Of a DNA stretch of 64,000 nt, positions 15,681 to 23,509 are shown one piece after another (the first letter of the stretch is position 1; each line of letters starts with the position of its first letter). The translations under genes were made by a program, and so were the position numbers. This stretch comes from Sporobacter sp038405045 (GTDB lineage Bacteria; Bacillota; Clostridia; Oscillospirales; Oscillospiraceae), in NCBI GenBank assembly GCA_038405045.1, contig JBBZIV010000001.1, positions 124,001 to 188,000 on the forward strand, in the 5' to 3' direction. The notes under the pieces are model-generated. The model searched no databases. It had not been told where the DNA came from and saw only the letters and a list, made by a program, of their open reading frames with translations.

Positions 15681-16463
15681 ATACTCCGCCTTGATTTTGT
15701 TGGCGTAATAGTAAATAAACTCCGTCAGCGTCGGGACACCCTTGTCAGAGTGGATTCGCGCGGTGTAAAACTTGAGCAGGTCGTCAATATCGGCTGTCCG
15801 CCAGGCTCTATTGATAGCGTTTTGCATGGCCCGCTCGACACTGGATTCCGTTTTCCCGTATTTCTGGCCGATGATTGTGCACAAGTTTTGAACGGGCTGC
15901 TTGACAACCAAGTCGATGGCATCAATCAGATAGGCGTTGCCGACGGCCTTAGGACTGATGCCGACATTGGTTAGTTCTGTTCTGATGCGCGATAAAATTC
16001 TTTTGTTGCGCACCTGCGGCGTTTCCGTTGTGGCGTGTTCGGGTGCGGCATTTTGAATCCGGCTGTGGATAATCGGCCGCATCATGAGCAAAAAATCGAG
16101 AACACCCTTTGCCGAGTAATCCGGCTGGTGCTTTGAAATGATAAAATCGGCACCGAGCTGACGCGCTGATTCATATGTCACCGAGCTCGTGTTATTCGTT
16201 GTGACAAGGACATACGGATTGACCGGGAGCGCCATCTGCCGAAGCTCCTGCAGCACAAACAAGCCGTTTCCTCGGCCAAGGTGCAGCTCCAAATCCAGAA
16301 TGACGGCGTCAGGCAGACAGTCCTTTATATACCCAATGGCGTCGCTGGAGTTGTTCGTCACGCCGACGAATGTCATATCCTCGCGTTGATCCGCGCAATT
16401 GATAAAGTCGCGGCAGGAGGCCTCATCGTCTTCAACCAGCAAAATCGAGAGCTTTTTATCCAT
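15678..16463 (-). CDS. Response regulator with Spo0A-type DNA-binding domain
   Basis: A 261-residue regulator. Residues 1-125 are a receiver domain: LLVEDDE acidic pocket, phospho-acceptor in DAVILDLEL, a TTNN block in place of the usual T/S switch region, and a lysine in IISKHQ. The C-terminal ~110 residues match the Spo0A effector domain: GISPKAVGNAYLIDAI, IGQKYGKTESSVERAMQNAI and DKGVPTLTEFIYYYANKI. It is too divergent to be the cell's Spo0A itself. The start at 16463 (MDKKLSILLV) has GGAGAG upstream. Four AgrC-like kinases follow, so it is their likely output; target sites are probably 0A-box-like. Confidence 0.88.
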   Translation of the reverse strand: MDKKLSILLVEDDEASCRDFINCADQREDMTFVGVTNNSSDAIGYIKDCLPDAVILDLELHLGRGNGLFVLQELRQMALPVNPYVLVTTNNTSSVTYESARQLGADFIISKHQPDYSAKGVLDFLLMMRPIIHSRIQNAAPEHATTETPQVRNKRILSRIRTELTNVGISPKAVGNAYLIDAIDLVVKQPVQNLCTIIGQKYGKTESSVERAMQNAINRAWRTADIDDLLKFYTARIHSDKGVPTLTEFIYYYANKIKAEY

Positions 16464-16494
16464 AAAAATCTCTCCATATCTGTTTTTTATGTAA

Positions 16495-16523
16495 ATATTA
16501 TTACATATCACGATAAAAAGCAA
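16495..16523 (-). promoter_or_regulatory. Promoter of the Spo0A-like regulator gene
   Basis: On the minus strand TTGCTT (complement of 16518-16523), a 17-base spacer and TAATAT (complement of 16495-16500) lie about 30 bases upstream of the start codon at 16463. Confidence 0.65.
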
Positions 16524-16667
16524 CGGATTCCAACAAAAATTTATACAAAAAGCAATTTCCGATTTGTTTGAAATAGATAAATATAGGTAGTGTTTACGGC
16601 TTGGATGTTAGCGTTTTGTCGAGGCGAGGGTGGCAATTACGGATATCAGGGCATACAGGTTGGAGTG

Positions 16668-16955
16668 ATGATTGATTTGAGTGATGTGGCAGAGCACATG
16701 GATAACGGCATGCGGCTTGATTTTCTGCAGGATCAGTTCAATCAGGAAATGTTATGTTTTTTTGTACGCCGGACGATGAACCTAGAGCTTCAAAGAATTG
16801 TCGATTTGATAACGGAAGGCAACGCCATCCTGAAGGAAATAGCCGATCCTGTGAAAGCAAATGCCGTTGCCGTCCTGATTGAGGATTTGAATCGTCAGCT
16901 GGCAGTACATATAACGAAGCTGACTGGGCTGTGTGAGCCTATCAGCCGTGAGTGA
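16668..16955 (+). CDS. Hypothetical protein (95 aa)
   Basis: The ATG at 16668 follows GTTGGAGTG, a fair ribosome site; the open frame extends further upstream (to 16590), but that part has no site. The product starts MIDLSDVAEHMDNGMRLDFL and is predicted to be helical and soluble, with repeated leucine/isoleucine spacing that suggests a helical bundle. No family was recognised. It diverges from the Spo0A-like regulator gene, and the ~200 bases between them hold the regulator promoter and a 0A-box-like site, so a functional link is possible but unproven. Confidence 0.55.
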   Translation: MIDLSDVAEHMDNGMRLDFLQDQFNQEMLCFFVRRTMNLELQRIVDLITEGNAILKEIADPVKANAVAVLIEDLNRQLAVHITKLTGLCEPISRE

Positions 16956-17118
16956 AACGACAGGCGGTTGCTTCTGCTTTACTATTACGCGCTTATCTAT
17001 ATCATACACAGGACTCTCGTCTGTTTGTTGTCGAAAAAGGGCGGCGCGGACACTTTTATGGTCTTATCAGAACGAATTTGCGTGTATTTGAGGCATTGAA
17101 TGACGGCCTTATGTTAAT

Positions 17119-17151
17119 AAAGCGCCGAAAACTGATGGTTTTCGGCGCTTT

Positions 17152-17154
<3 letters not shown>
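17119..17154 (-). terminator. Terminator of tRNA-Arg (bidirectional)
   Basis: AAAGCGCCGAAAAC and GTTTTCGGCGCTTT form a perfect stem. On the minus strand it directly follows the CCA end of tRNA-Arg and is followed by a T-rich tail. On the plus strand it ends in TTTT as well, so it may serve both directions. Confidence 0.85.
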
Positions 17155-17228
<74 letters not shown>

Positions 17229-17330
17229 ATATGAAATTTGATTAGTCGGCGCACATCATTTTAACGCCTGCGCCTTGCCCTGTCAAGCGCCGCGGGCTCT
17301 TCAAGCCAGCCGCCGCTGACAAGAATAAAC

Positions 17331-17359
17331 TTGACATAAAACAAAAGGAGTTGTAAAAT
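17331..17359 (+). promoter_or_regulatory. Promoter of rny
   Basis: TTGACA (17331-17336) and TAAAAT (17354-17359) with 17-base spacing precede the rny start by about 120 bases. Confidence 0.78.
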
Positions 17360-17479
17360 AATTCAGGTGATTTTTACAAAACATTGGGAACATTACACAA
17401 AATTGCGGACCTGACGTCTAAACAGATGTACCAGTGTTAATAAGAATTTTAATTGAAAAAGGAGGTGTGTTCCCTTATT

Positions 17480-19030
17480 ATGCAGCCACTTGAACTGATA
17501 ATCTTCACCGTTGTTCTGATCGCGGTGTTTATTATAGCATTTTTCCTCGGCATCACTTACAGAAAAAAGGTTTCCGAGCGCGAGATTCAGAGCGCTGAAG
17601 AAAAAGCGAAAAGGATTATCAATGATTCGATAAAAGCAGCCGAGAGCAAAAAGCGCGAGGCCCTCTTGGAGGCAAAGGAAGAAATACACAGAAACCGCAG
17701 CGAGTATGAACGTGAAGTGAAGGAACGGCGCGGAGAAGTCACAAAGATGGAGCGCCGACTCCAGCAGAAGGAAGAGACACTCGACAAAAAGTCCGACGCG
17801 CTGGAACGAAAGAACGAACAGCTGGCCAAAAGACTAGCGGAGCTCGACCGCTCGTATGAAGAAGTTGCCACCGTTAAACGCAGCCAGCTGGAAATGCTGG
17901 AAAAGATCTCGGGCTATACAGCTGAAGAAGCAAAAGCCTATCTGATTAAAAACCTCGAATCCGAGGTGACACACGAAGCCGCCATGAAGATCAAGGAGAT
18001 CGAAGGCCGCTTTAAGGATGAAGCCGAACAAAAAGCACGCGAATACATCACGCTGGCTATTCAGCGCTGCGCCGCCGACCATGTTGCTGAAGCAACCGTT
18101 TCCGTTGTTCCGCTGCCGAACGATGAGATGAAAGGCCGCATCATCGGCAGAGAAGGCCGAAACATCCGCGCTATTGAAACATTAACAGGCGTTGACCTGA
18201 TTATTGACGACACGCCTGAGGCAATTACACTGTCAAGCTTTGACCCGGTGCGGCGCGAAATTGCCCGTATCGCGCTTGAAAAATTGATTCTTGACGGGCG
18301 CATTCATCCGGCCCGCATTGAAGAAATGGTTGAAAAGGCGAAACGAGAAGTTGACGCGACAATTAAGTCTGAGGGCGACCGCGCAACATTTGAAACCGGT
18401 ATTCACGGATTGCACGGCGAGGTCGTCAAGCTCCTTGGGCGGCAGAAATACCGTACAAGCTATGGGCAGAACGTTCTCAGCCACTCTATTGAGGTTTCGC
18501 ATATTTCCGGCCTGCTGGCAGCCGAGCTCGGTGCTGATGTAATGACGGCCAAGCGCGCCGGGCTTCTGCACGACCTCGGTAAATCCATTGACCACGAGGT
18601 TGAGGGCAGCCACGTGACAATCGGCGTCGACCTCGCCCGGAAATATAAAGAGAGCGAAGAGGTTATCCACGCCATCCACGCCCACCACGGTGACGTTGAA
18701 CCGAAAACGATTATCGCCTGTATTGTTCAGGCGGCCGACACGATTTCGGCGGCACGGCCGGGCGCGCGGCGGGAGAATATCGAAAACTATATCAAGCGTC
18801 TCGAAAAGCTTGAAGAGCTTACGAATTCTTTCTCGGGTGTTGACAGCTCCTACGCCATTCAGGCGGGGCGCGAAATTCGCATTATGGTAAAGCCTGAGGA
18901 TGTCTCCGAGGATCAGATGGTTATTTTGGCCCGCGATATTGCCAAAAAAATCGAAAACGACCTAGAGTACCCCGGCCAAATCAAAGTCAACCTCCTGCGA
19001 GAGACGAAGGCGATCGAATACGCGAAGTAA
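17480..19030 (+). CDS. rny: Ribonuclease Y
   Basis: RNase Y is the membrane-anchored endoribonuclease that starts mRNA decay in many Firmicutes. The protein has an N-terminal membrane helix (LELIIFTVVLIAVFIIAFFLG), a long charged coiled coil (to about residue 170), a KH domain (MKGRIIGREGRNIRAIE), and an HD domain with HSIEVSHISGLLAAELG and the metal motif LLHDLGK. The 516-residue length is typical. AAGGAGGTG lies 5' of the ATG at 17480; the frame is open to a TTG at 17453, but that is upstream of the ribosome site and was rejected. A good promoter and a strong terminator flank the gene. Confidence 0.97.
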   Translation: MQPLELIIFTVVLIAVFIIAFFLGITYRKKVSEREIQSAEEKAKRIINDSIKAAESKKREALLEAKEEIHRNRSEYEREVKERRGEVTKMERRLQQKEETLDKKSDALERKNEQLAKRLAELDRSYEEVATVKRSQLEMLEKISGYTAEEAKAYLIKNLESEVTHEAAMKIKEIEGRFKDEAEQKAREYITLAIQRCAADHVAEATVSVVPLPNDEMKGRIIGREGRNIRAIETLTGVDLIIDDTPEAITLSSFDPVRREIARIALEKLILDGRIHPARIEEMVEKAKREVDATIKSEGDRATFETGIHGLHGEVVKLLGRQKYRTSYGQNVLSHSIEVSHISGLLAAELGADVMTAKRAGLLHDLGKSIDHEVEGSHVTIGVDLARKYKESEEVIHAIHAHHGDVEPKTIIACIVQAADTISAARPGARRENIENYIKRLEKLEELTNSFSGVDSSYAIQAGREIRIMVKPEDVSEDQMVILARDIAKKIENDLEYPGQIKVNLLRETKAIEYAK

Positions 19031-19066
19031 GGGCGTTTCGGTGCCTGCGGCATGAACCGATTCATG

Positions 19067-19100
19067 AACTGGCGCCGTCATTCAGCGGCGCCAGTTTTAT
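19067..19100 (+). terminator. Terminator of rny
   Basis: AACTGGCGCCG and the complementary GCGGCGCCAGTT pair around a short loop and are followed by TTATT. Confidence 0.88.
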
Positions 19101-19154
19101 TATCTGGCCAAAGCGCTGCGTTAGTCCGCGCATGGGAAAAAAGAGAGGTTACAC

Positions 19155-19469
19155 ATGATAAAACTCGAACTGGACGTTTCAGTTGCCGATTATGGCAGCC
19201 TGGCAGAGCAGTTTCTGCCTCAAATTGCTGAAAAGCTCAAGGGGTCGAACAACCCGGCTGCCAAGCTTTTATCCGGCGGCGCCTCGTCTGCCGTTGCTAA
19301 AATGATCCTGTCAAAGCTGCCGAAGGCCGCACTTGACCAATTGACTGCGGAACTGATCAACACGAATCAAGAGCAGATCAAAAAGGCACTTGAAAAGCTG
19401 GCGGAACAGCAGAACATTCACCTGCAAATCAGCCGACTGACGGCAGCTGCAGCCGGTCAGACGTCTTGA
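19155..19469 (+). CDS. Hypothetical protein (104 aa)
   Basis: The ATG at 19155 follows AGAGAGGTTACAC, a usable site. The small soluble protein begins MIKLELDVSVADYGSLAEQF and is rich in alanine, leucine and lysine, predicted helical after a short strand. It is not recognised. Its 3' end overlaps the convergent def gene by 13 bases, an arrangement seen for real genes in compact genomes. Confidence 0.65.
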   Translation: MIKLELDVSVADYGSLAEQFLPQIAEKLKGSNNPAAKLLSGGASSAVAKMILSKLPKAALDQLTAELINTNQEQIKKALEKLAEQQNIHLQISRLTAAAAGQTS

Positions 19470-19948
19470 CGGCGCGCCGCTTGGCGGCGGACGGATATCA
19501 AACTTGATGGCAGCACCTTGTCGGTAAACAAGACACCGTCAAGATGGTCTATTTCATGGCATAGAATGCAGGCGAGCCTGCCGGATGCCGCCATTTCATA
19601 TGGTTTACCTTTTGTGTTGAGCGCCCTGACGACAATGTTCTCAGGGCGCTTGACTTTTCCGTACAGACCGGGCAAACTGAGGCAGCCCTCAAAAGATACT
19701 TGACGTCCTTCCGAGCGGCTGATAACGGGATTGATAAGAAGGAGATGTGACGACTCGTTTTTGACGACAATCAGGCGCTGAGACGAACCAACCTGCGGTG
19801 CTGACAGCCCGACGGCCTGATGTGCCTCAAGCGTCTCGGTAAGGTCATTTAAAAGCGTTATGATTGATGAATTGACAGAACGGACCTTTTCCGCCTTTTT
19901 TCGCAGAAGTCCGCTTGATTCGGCTGTGAGGATGTTGAGGACGGACAT
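19457..19948 (-). CDS. def: Peptide deformylase
   Basis: The enzyme removes the formyl group from the initiator methionine of nascent proteins. All three family motifs are present: GLSAPQVG, EGCLSLPG with the metal-binding cysteine, and CHEIDHLDG with the two histidines and catalytic glutamate. The 163-residue form starts at 19948 (MSVLNILTAESS) after AAAGGAACAGCC; an earlier in-frame start at 19981 has no site. The arginine-rich tail (SVRRQAARRQDV) is unusual but short. It converges with and slightly overlaps the preceding hypothetical gene. Confidence 0.95.
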   Translation of the reverse strand: MSVLNILTAESSGLLRKKAEKVRSVNSSIITLLNDLTETLEAHQAVGLSAPQVGSSQRLIVVKNESSHLLLINPVISRSEGRQVSFEGCLSLPGLYGKVKRPENIVVRALNTKGKPYEMAASGRLACILCHEIDHLDGVLFTDKVLPSSLISVRRQAARRQDV

Positions 19949-20150
19949 AGTGGCTGTTCCTTTATACCGGTTTAAAATCAAAAACCATTAATGTTTGCAT
20001 GCGCCATGTTATCGCCGCTTTATGATATTGTATGATACGGCCTTTTGTTTGTTCGAGCCGATAAACGCGCGCAAAGCACGCCTAGAGGTTATTGTCATAT
20101 AATGAAGCAGAAATCCGGTACGTTTACCGCGTTTCAGTTGGAGGTAAACC

Positions 20151-20645
20151 GTGTTTAATAATGAAAACCCAAATTCAGGAATCATGACGAATAATGACCA
20201 GCAAATGATCATGGCTGACACCCCGAATAATGCACAGACGCTGGCTGAAAATGTAAAATCCTACCGCGCCATGTACCCTGAGGTCTATTTTAAATTGAAG
20301 CCGTTCATTACATCGACAAGCGACATCATCCGTTCGACGAACAGCACACTGCCGGCACAAGAGGAGCTTGACACGATCTGTGACGATATCCTCAGTGATT
20401 TTTGCCGCATGCACCCCGACATGGAAGAATATATGGCCGGCAATCAAAATAATGATCCGCCGGAGGCTGTTCAGACAATCGTTTTTGGTGGTCGGTACAG
20501 GCCGGGCTATGGCAGACCGAGACGCCGCGGCTTTGGCAGAGACCTGATCGGCGGCCTTTTGCTCGCGGAGCTTCTCGGCGGCCACAGGTATCCATACTAT
20601 CCGTATTATCCTTATTATCCGTATTATCCATATTCCCCCTATTAA
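20151..20645 (+). CDS. Hypothetical protein with C-terminal Tyr-Pro repeat
   Basis: A GTG start at 20151 follows TTGGAGGT with seven bases spacing. The 164-residue protein has a polar Asn/Gln-rich N-terminus, a helical middle (residues about 30-95 with conserved-looking cysteines in ICDDILSDFCRM), an Arg/Gly-rich stretch (GYGRPRRRGFGRD), a short hydrophobic segment LIGGLLLAELLGG, and a tail of PYY repeats. Similar tails occur in small surface or spore-coat-like proteins of Clostridia, but the function is unknown. A hairpin follows. Confidence 0.75.
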   Translation: MFNNENPNSGIMTNNDQQMIMADTPNNAQTLAENVKSYRAMYPEVYFKLKPFITSTSDIIRSTNSTLPAQEELDTICDDILSDFCRMHPDMEEYMAGNQNNDPPEAVQTIVFGGRYRPGYGRPRRRGFGRDLIGGLLLAELLGGHRYPYYPYYPYYPYYPYSPY

Positions 20646-20660
20646 TTTCCGTAATAGAGC

Positions 20661-20693
20661 AGAAAGGCCATCAATGATTGATGGTCTTTCTTT
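20661..20693 (+). terminator. Terminator after the PYY-repeat gene
   Basis: AGAAAGGCCATCAAT pairs with ATTGATGGTCTTTCT, followed by TTTAT on the plus strand. Confidence 0.8.
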
Positions 20694-20708
20694 ATCGCGA
20701 TTTTCGCG

Positions 20709-23351
20709 TTACGGTTTGAGGCCGCCGCTGTGACAGAGAATATCGCGGCAGCTGTCACTTTCGCGCCCGGGCGTGCCTTCAAATGCGTTTACATAAAGCT
20801 GGCGTATCTCACAGACGAGTGGGAAGCGCGGGTTGGTGCCGGTGCACTGATCGTCAAAGGCTGCCTGGCTCATCTCCTCCAGCGAGGCGAAGAACTTGTC
20901 TTTTGAGAGGCCGAAGCCGCCGATCGTTTTCGGAATGTCAAGCTGTTGTTTTAACGAATCTATAGCGTTTATCAAGAGATTAATTTTCTCATCCGTACTG
21001 CTGCCGCCGAGGCGCAGATAATCGGCAATCTGTGCGTACCGCCATTTGGCGTTTGGATAATGGTACTGCGGGAAGGCCGCCTGCTTTCGCGGATCGTCCA
21101 CGGCATTATAGCGGATAACTTCATTGATTAAAAGGGCGTTAGCGATGCCATGCGGGACGTGATGAAGGGCGCCGAGCTTGTGGGCCATGGAATGGCACAG
21201 ACCCAAAAAGGCGTTTGAAAACGCCATACCGGCAATAGCCGAGGCGTGGGCCATCTTTTCGCGCGCTTTGAGGTTCTTTGACCCGTTATCAAAAGCCTCT
21301 GGAAGGTATTTAAAGATCAGCCGGATGGCCTCAAGCGCGAGACCGTTTGTATATGCGGAGGCGAGTGGCGACACATAGGCTTCAATGGCATGGACGAGCG
21401 CGTCAATGCCGGATGCAGCCGTCAGAGCTTTTGGCAGATGCATCATCAGTTGGGCGTCGATGACGGCCATATCGGGGGTCAGCGCATAGTCAGCCAGGGG
21501 GTATTTCAGGCCGGTCCTGTCGTCCGTTATGACCGTGAAGGGCGAAATCTCAGAGCCTGTTCCGGCTGTCGTCGGAATGCAGATGAGCATGGCCTTTGCA
21601 CCCATTTTCGGAAATGCGTACACGCGCTTGCGGATGTCCATAAAGCGCAGGGCGAGGTCCTCAAAGCGTACCTCGGGATGCTCATACAGTACCCACATAA
21701 TTTTTGCCGCGTCCATCGGCGAGCCGCCGCCGACGGCCATTATGACGTCCGGTTTGAAGTCCGCCATTTCCGCAGCGCCTTTTTCGGCCTGCTGCAGCGT
21801 CGGGTCCGGCTCCACGTCAAAATACACTTTGGATGACAAGCCCATTTCCGAGAGCTGAGCCGAGATGGGATCGATCATGCCAAGCTCGTAGAGCGGCTGA
21901 TCGGTGACGATGAAGACTCTGTTTTTATGCATGTCCCGAAGCTCCGACAAAGCCGTTGCCAGGCAGCCGTACTTGAAATATATTTTTTTCGGGACTCTGA
22001 ACCACAGCATGTTTTCTCGCCGCTCGGCGACTGTTTTGATGTTTAAAAGGTTCTTAACGCCGACGTTATCCGTCACGGAATTGCCGCCCCAAGTGCCGCA
22101 GCCAAGCGTTAGCGATGGCGTTAGCTTGAAATTATAGATATCGCCGATTGCGCCGTGGGCGGCCGGCATGTTGATGATTGTTCGGCCTGTTTTCATAACG
22201 TTGCCGAAGCGCTCGATCCGGCTGGATGATCGGAGCTGATCTGTGTATAAAACAGAAGTGTGCCCAAAGCCGCCGAGCTCAACGAGGCGCGCTGCTTTCA
22301 CAAGCGCTTCCTCAAACGTCCCCGCCCGGTACAGGGCCAAGAGGGGAGAGAGCTTTTCGTGGGAAAACGGCTCGTCAAGTTCGACGGACGTGACTTCCCC
22401 AATGAGCACCTTGCAATCGGCTGTAACGTCAATACCGGCCATTTGGGCTATTTTACAGGCGCTTTGCCCGACGATGGCTGCATTGATGGCGCCGTTTTTG
22501 AGAATAATTCCGCGGAGCCTGTCGGTTTGATCCGGTGTAAGGATCGCGGCACCTCTTTTTTCGAATTCGCGCCTGACATCGTCATAGACGGCGTCAAGAA
22601 CAATAACAGCCTGCTCCGACGCGCAGATGACGCCATTATCAAAGGTTTTCGACAGGAGAATGGAGCTGACAGCCGTTTTGATATCGGCCGTCTCGTCGAT
22701 AATGACCGGCGTGTTACCGGGGCCGACACCGATGGCGGGCTTACCGGAGGAATAGGCTGCTTTGACAAGCGACGGCCCGCCGGTGGCGAGGATAAGGTCG
22801 GACTTCTGCATCAGAAGCTGCGACAGAGCAACCGACGGCTCGTCGATCCAGCCAATCACGCCATCCGGCGCACCGGCCCGAACAGCGGCGTCCTGAATAA
22901 TCCGGGCGGCGGCGACCGTCGATTTTTTGGCGCGGGGATGCGGGGAGAAGAGAATGGCATTACGCGTTTTCAAGGCGATCAGGGCTTTGAAAATCGTTGT
23001 TGACGTTGGATTCGTCGTTGGGATGATTGCTGCGACGAGACCGACCGGCTCGGCTATTTTCATGATCCCGGCGGCCTCGTCACGGTCGACGATGCCGCAT
23101 GTTTTGGCATCCTTATACTGATTGTAGATATACTCCGCGGCAAAGTGGTTTTTGATCACCTTGTCCTCAAAAACACCCATGCCCGTCTCCTCAACGGCCA
23201 GTTTTGCTAGGAGAATCCGTGCGTCGTTGGCGGCCATGGCCGCCTGACGGAAAATATCGTCGACTTCAGACTGTGAAAAGGATGAAAATGCCTTCTGACT
23301 TTGATGCATGGATGAGATTTTTTCAAGTAGCTCTTCGGGATTTGTAACCAT
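20709..23351 (-). CDS. adhE: Bifunctional acetaldehyde-CoA / alcohol dehydrogenase
   Basis: AdhE reduces acetyl-CoA to acetaldehyde and then to ethanol, re-oxidising NADH in fermentation; the enzyme forms spirosomes. The N-terminal half is an aldehyde dehydrogenase with the catalytic cysteine in NGVICASEQ and the cofactor region GPGNTPVIID. The C-terminal half is an iron-dependent alcohol dehydrogenase with GGGSPMDAAKIMW, TTAGTGSEISPF and GLCHSMAHKLGALHHVPHG metal-ligand histidines. At 880 residues it is full-length. The start at 23351 (MVTNPEELLEKI) follows AAGGAG; the longer frame to 23393 lacks a site. It implies mixed-acid/ethanol fermentation. Confidence 0.97.
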   Translation of the reverse strand: MVTNPEELLEKISSMHQSQKAFSSFSQSEVDDIFRQAAMAANDARILLAKLAVEETGMGVFEDKVIKNHFAAEYIYNQYKDAKTCGIVDRDEAAGIMKIAEPVGLVAAIIPTTNPTSTTIFKALIALKTRNAILFSPHPRAKKSTVAAARIIQDAAVRAGAPDGVIGWIDEPSVALSQLLMQKSDLILATGGPSLVKAAYSSGKPAIGVGPGNTPVIIDETADIKTAVSSILLSKTFDNGVICASEQAVIVLDAVYDDVRREFEKRGAAILTPDQTDRLRGIILKNGAINAAIVGQSACKIAQMAGIDVTADCKVLIGEVTSVELDEPFSHEKLSPLLALYRAGTFEEALVKAARLVELGGFGHTSVLYTDQLRSSSRIERFGNVMKTGRTIINMPAAHGAIGDIYNFKLTPSLTLGCGTWGGNSVTDNVGVKNLLNIKTVAERRENMLWFRVPKKIYFKYGCLATALSELRDMHKNRVFIVTDQPLYELGMIDPISAQLSEMGLSSKVYFDVEPDPTLQQAEKGAAEMADFKPDVIMAVGGGSPMDAAKIMWVLYEHPEVRFEDLALRFMDIRKRVYAFPKMGAKAMLICIPTTAGTGSEISPFTVITDDRTGLKYPLADYALTPDMAVIDAQLMMHLPKALTAASGIDALVHAIEAYVSPLASAYTNGLALEAIRLIFKYLPEAFDNGSKNLKAREKMAHASAIAGMAFSNAFLGLCHSMAHKLGALHHVPHGIANALLINEVIRYNAVDDPRKQAAFPQYHYPNAKWRYAQIADYLRLGGSSTDEKINLLINAIDSLKQQLDIPKTIGGFGLSKDKFFASLEEMSQAAFDDQCTGTNPRFPLVCEIRQLYVNAFEGTPGRESDSCRDILCHSGGLKP

Positions 23352-23462
23352 AGCTGCGCTCCTTGCTCTTATTGTCAAAAACTGTGATAGCAATAATGCC
23401 CGCCTTTAGTTTGACAAAATTTCTTTAAAATATAAAAGCGCGTGTCTGACTGCAGGAAAATG

Positions 23463-23495
23463 AAAAAAGACGGAGAGTGTATCCTCTCCGTCTTT
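23463..23495 (-). terminator. Terminator of ftsH
   Basis: On the minus strand GAAAGACGGAGAG and CTCTCCGTCTTT pair around a short loop and are followed by a T run. It lies just downstream of the ftsH stop. Confidence 0.9.
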
Positions 23496-23509
23496 CAATG
23501 AGACGAATG

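Noticed and set aside
20600..20643. Tandem TAT/CCG-type repeat at the end of the PYY gene
   Set aside because: It is a coding repeat in frame with a protein tail, not an independent repeat element.
22260..23003. Long plus-strand open frame opposite adhE (247 codons)
   Set aside because: It is the antisense shadow of a conserved enzyme gene, with no ribosome site and no family resemblance.
23370..23392. Possible Rex-type operator upstream of adhE (TTGTCA ... TAGCAA)
   Set aside because: Arms and spacing differ from the usual 18-base Rex palindrome; too weak to call.
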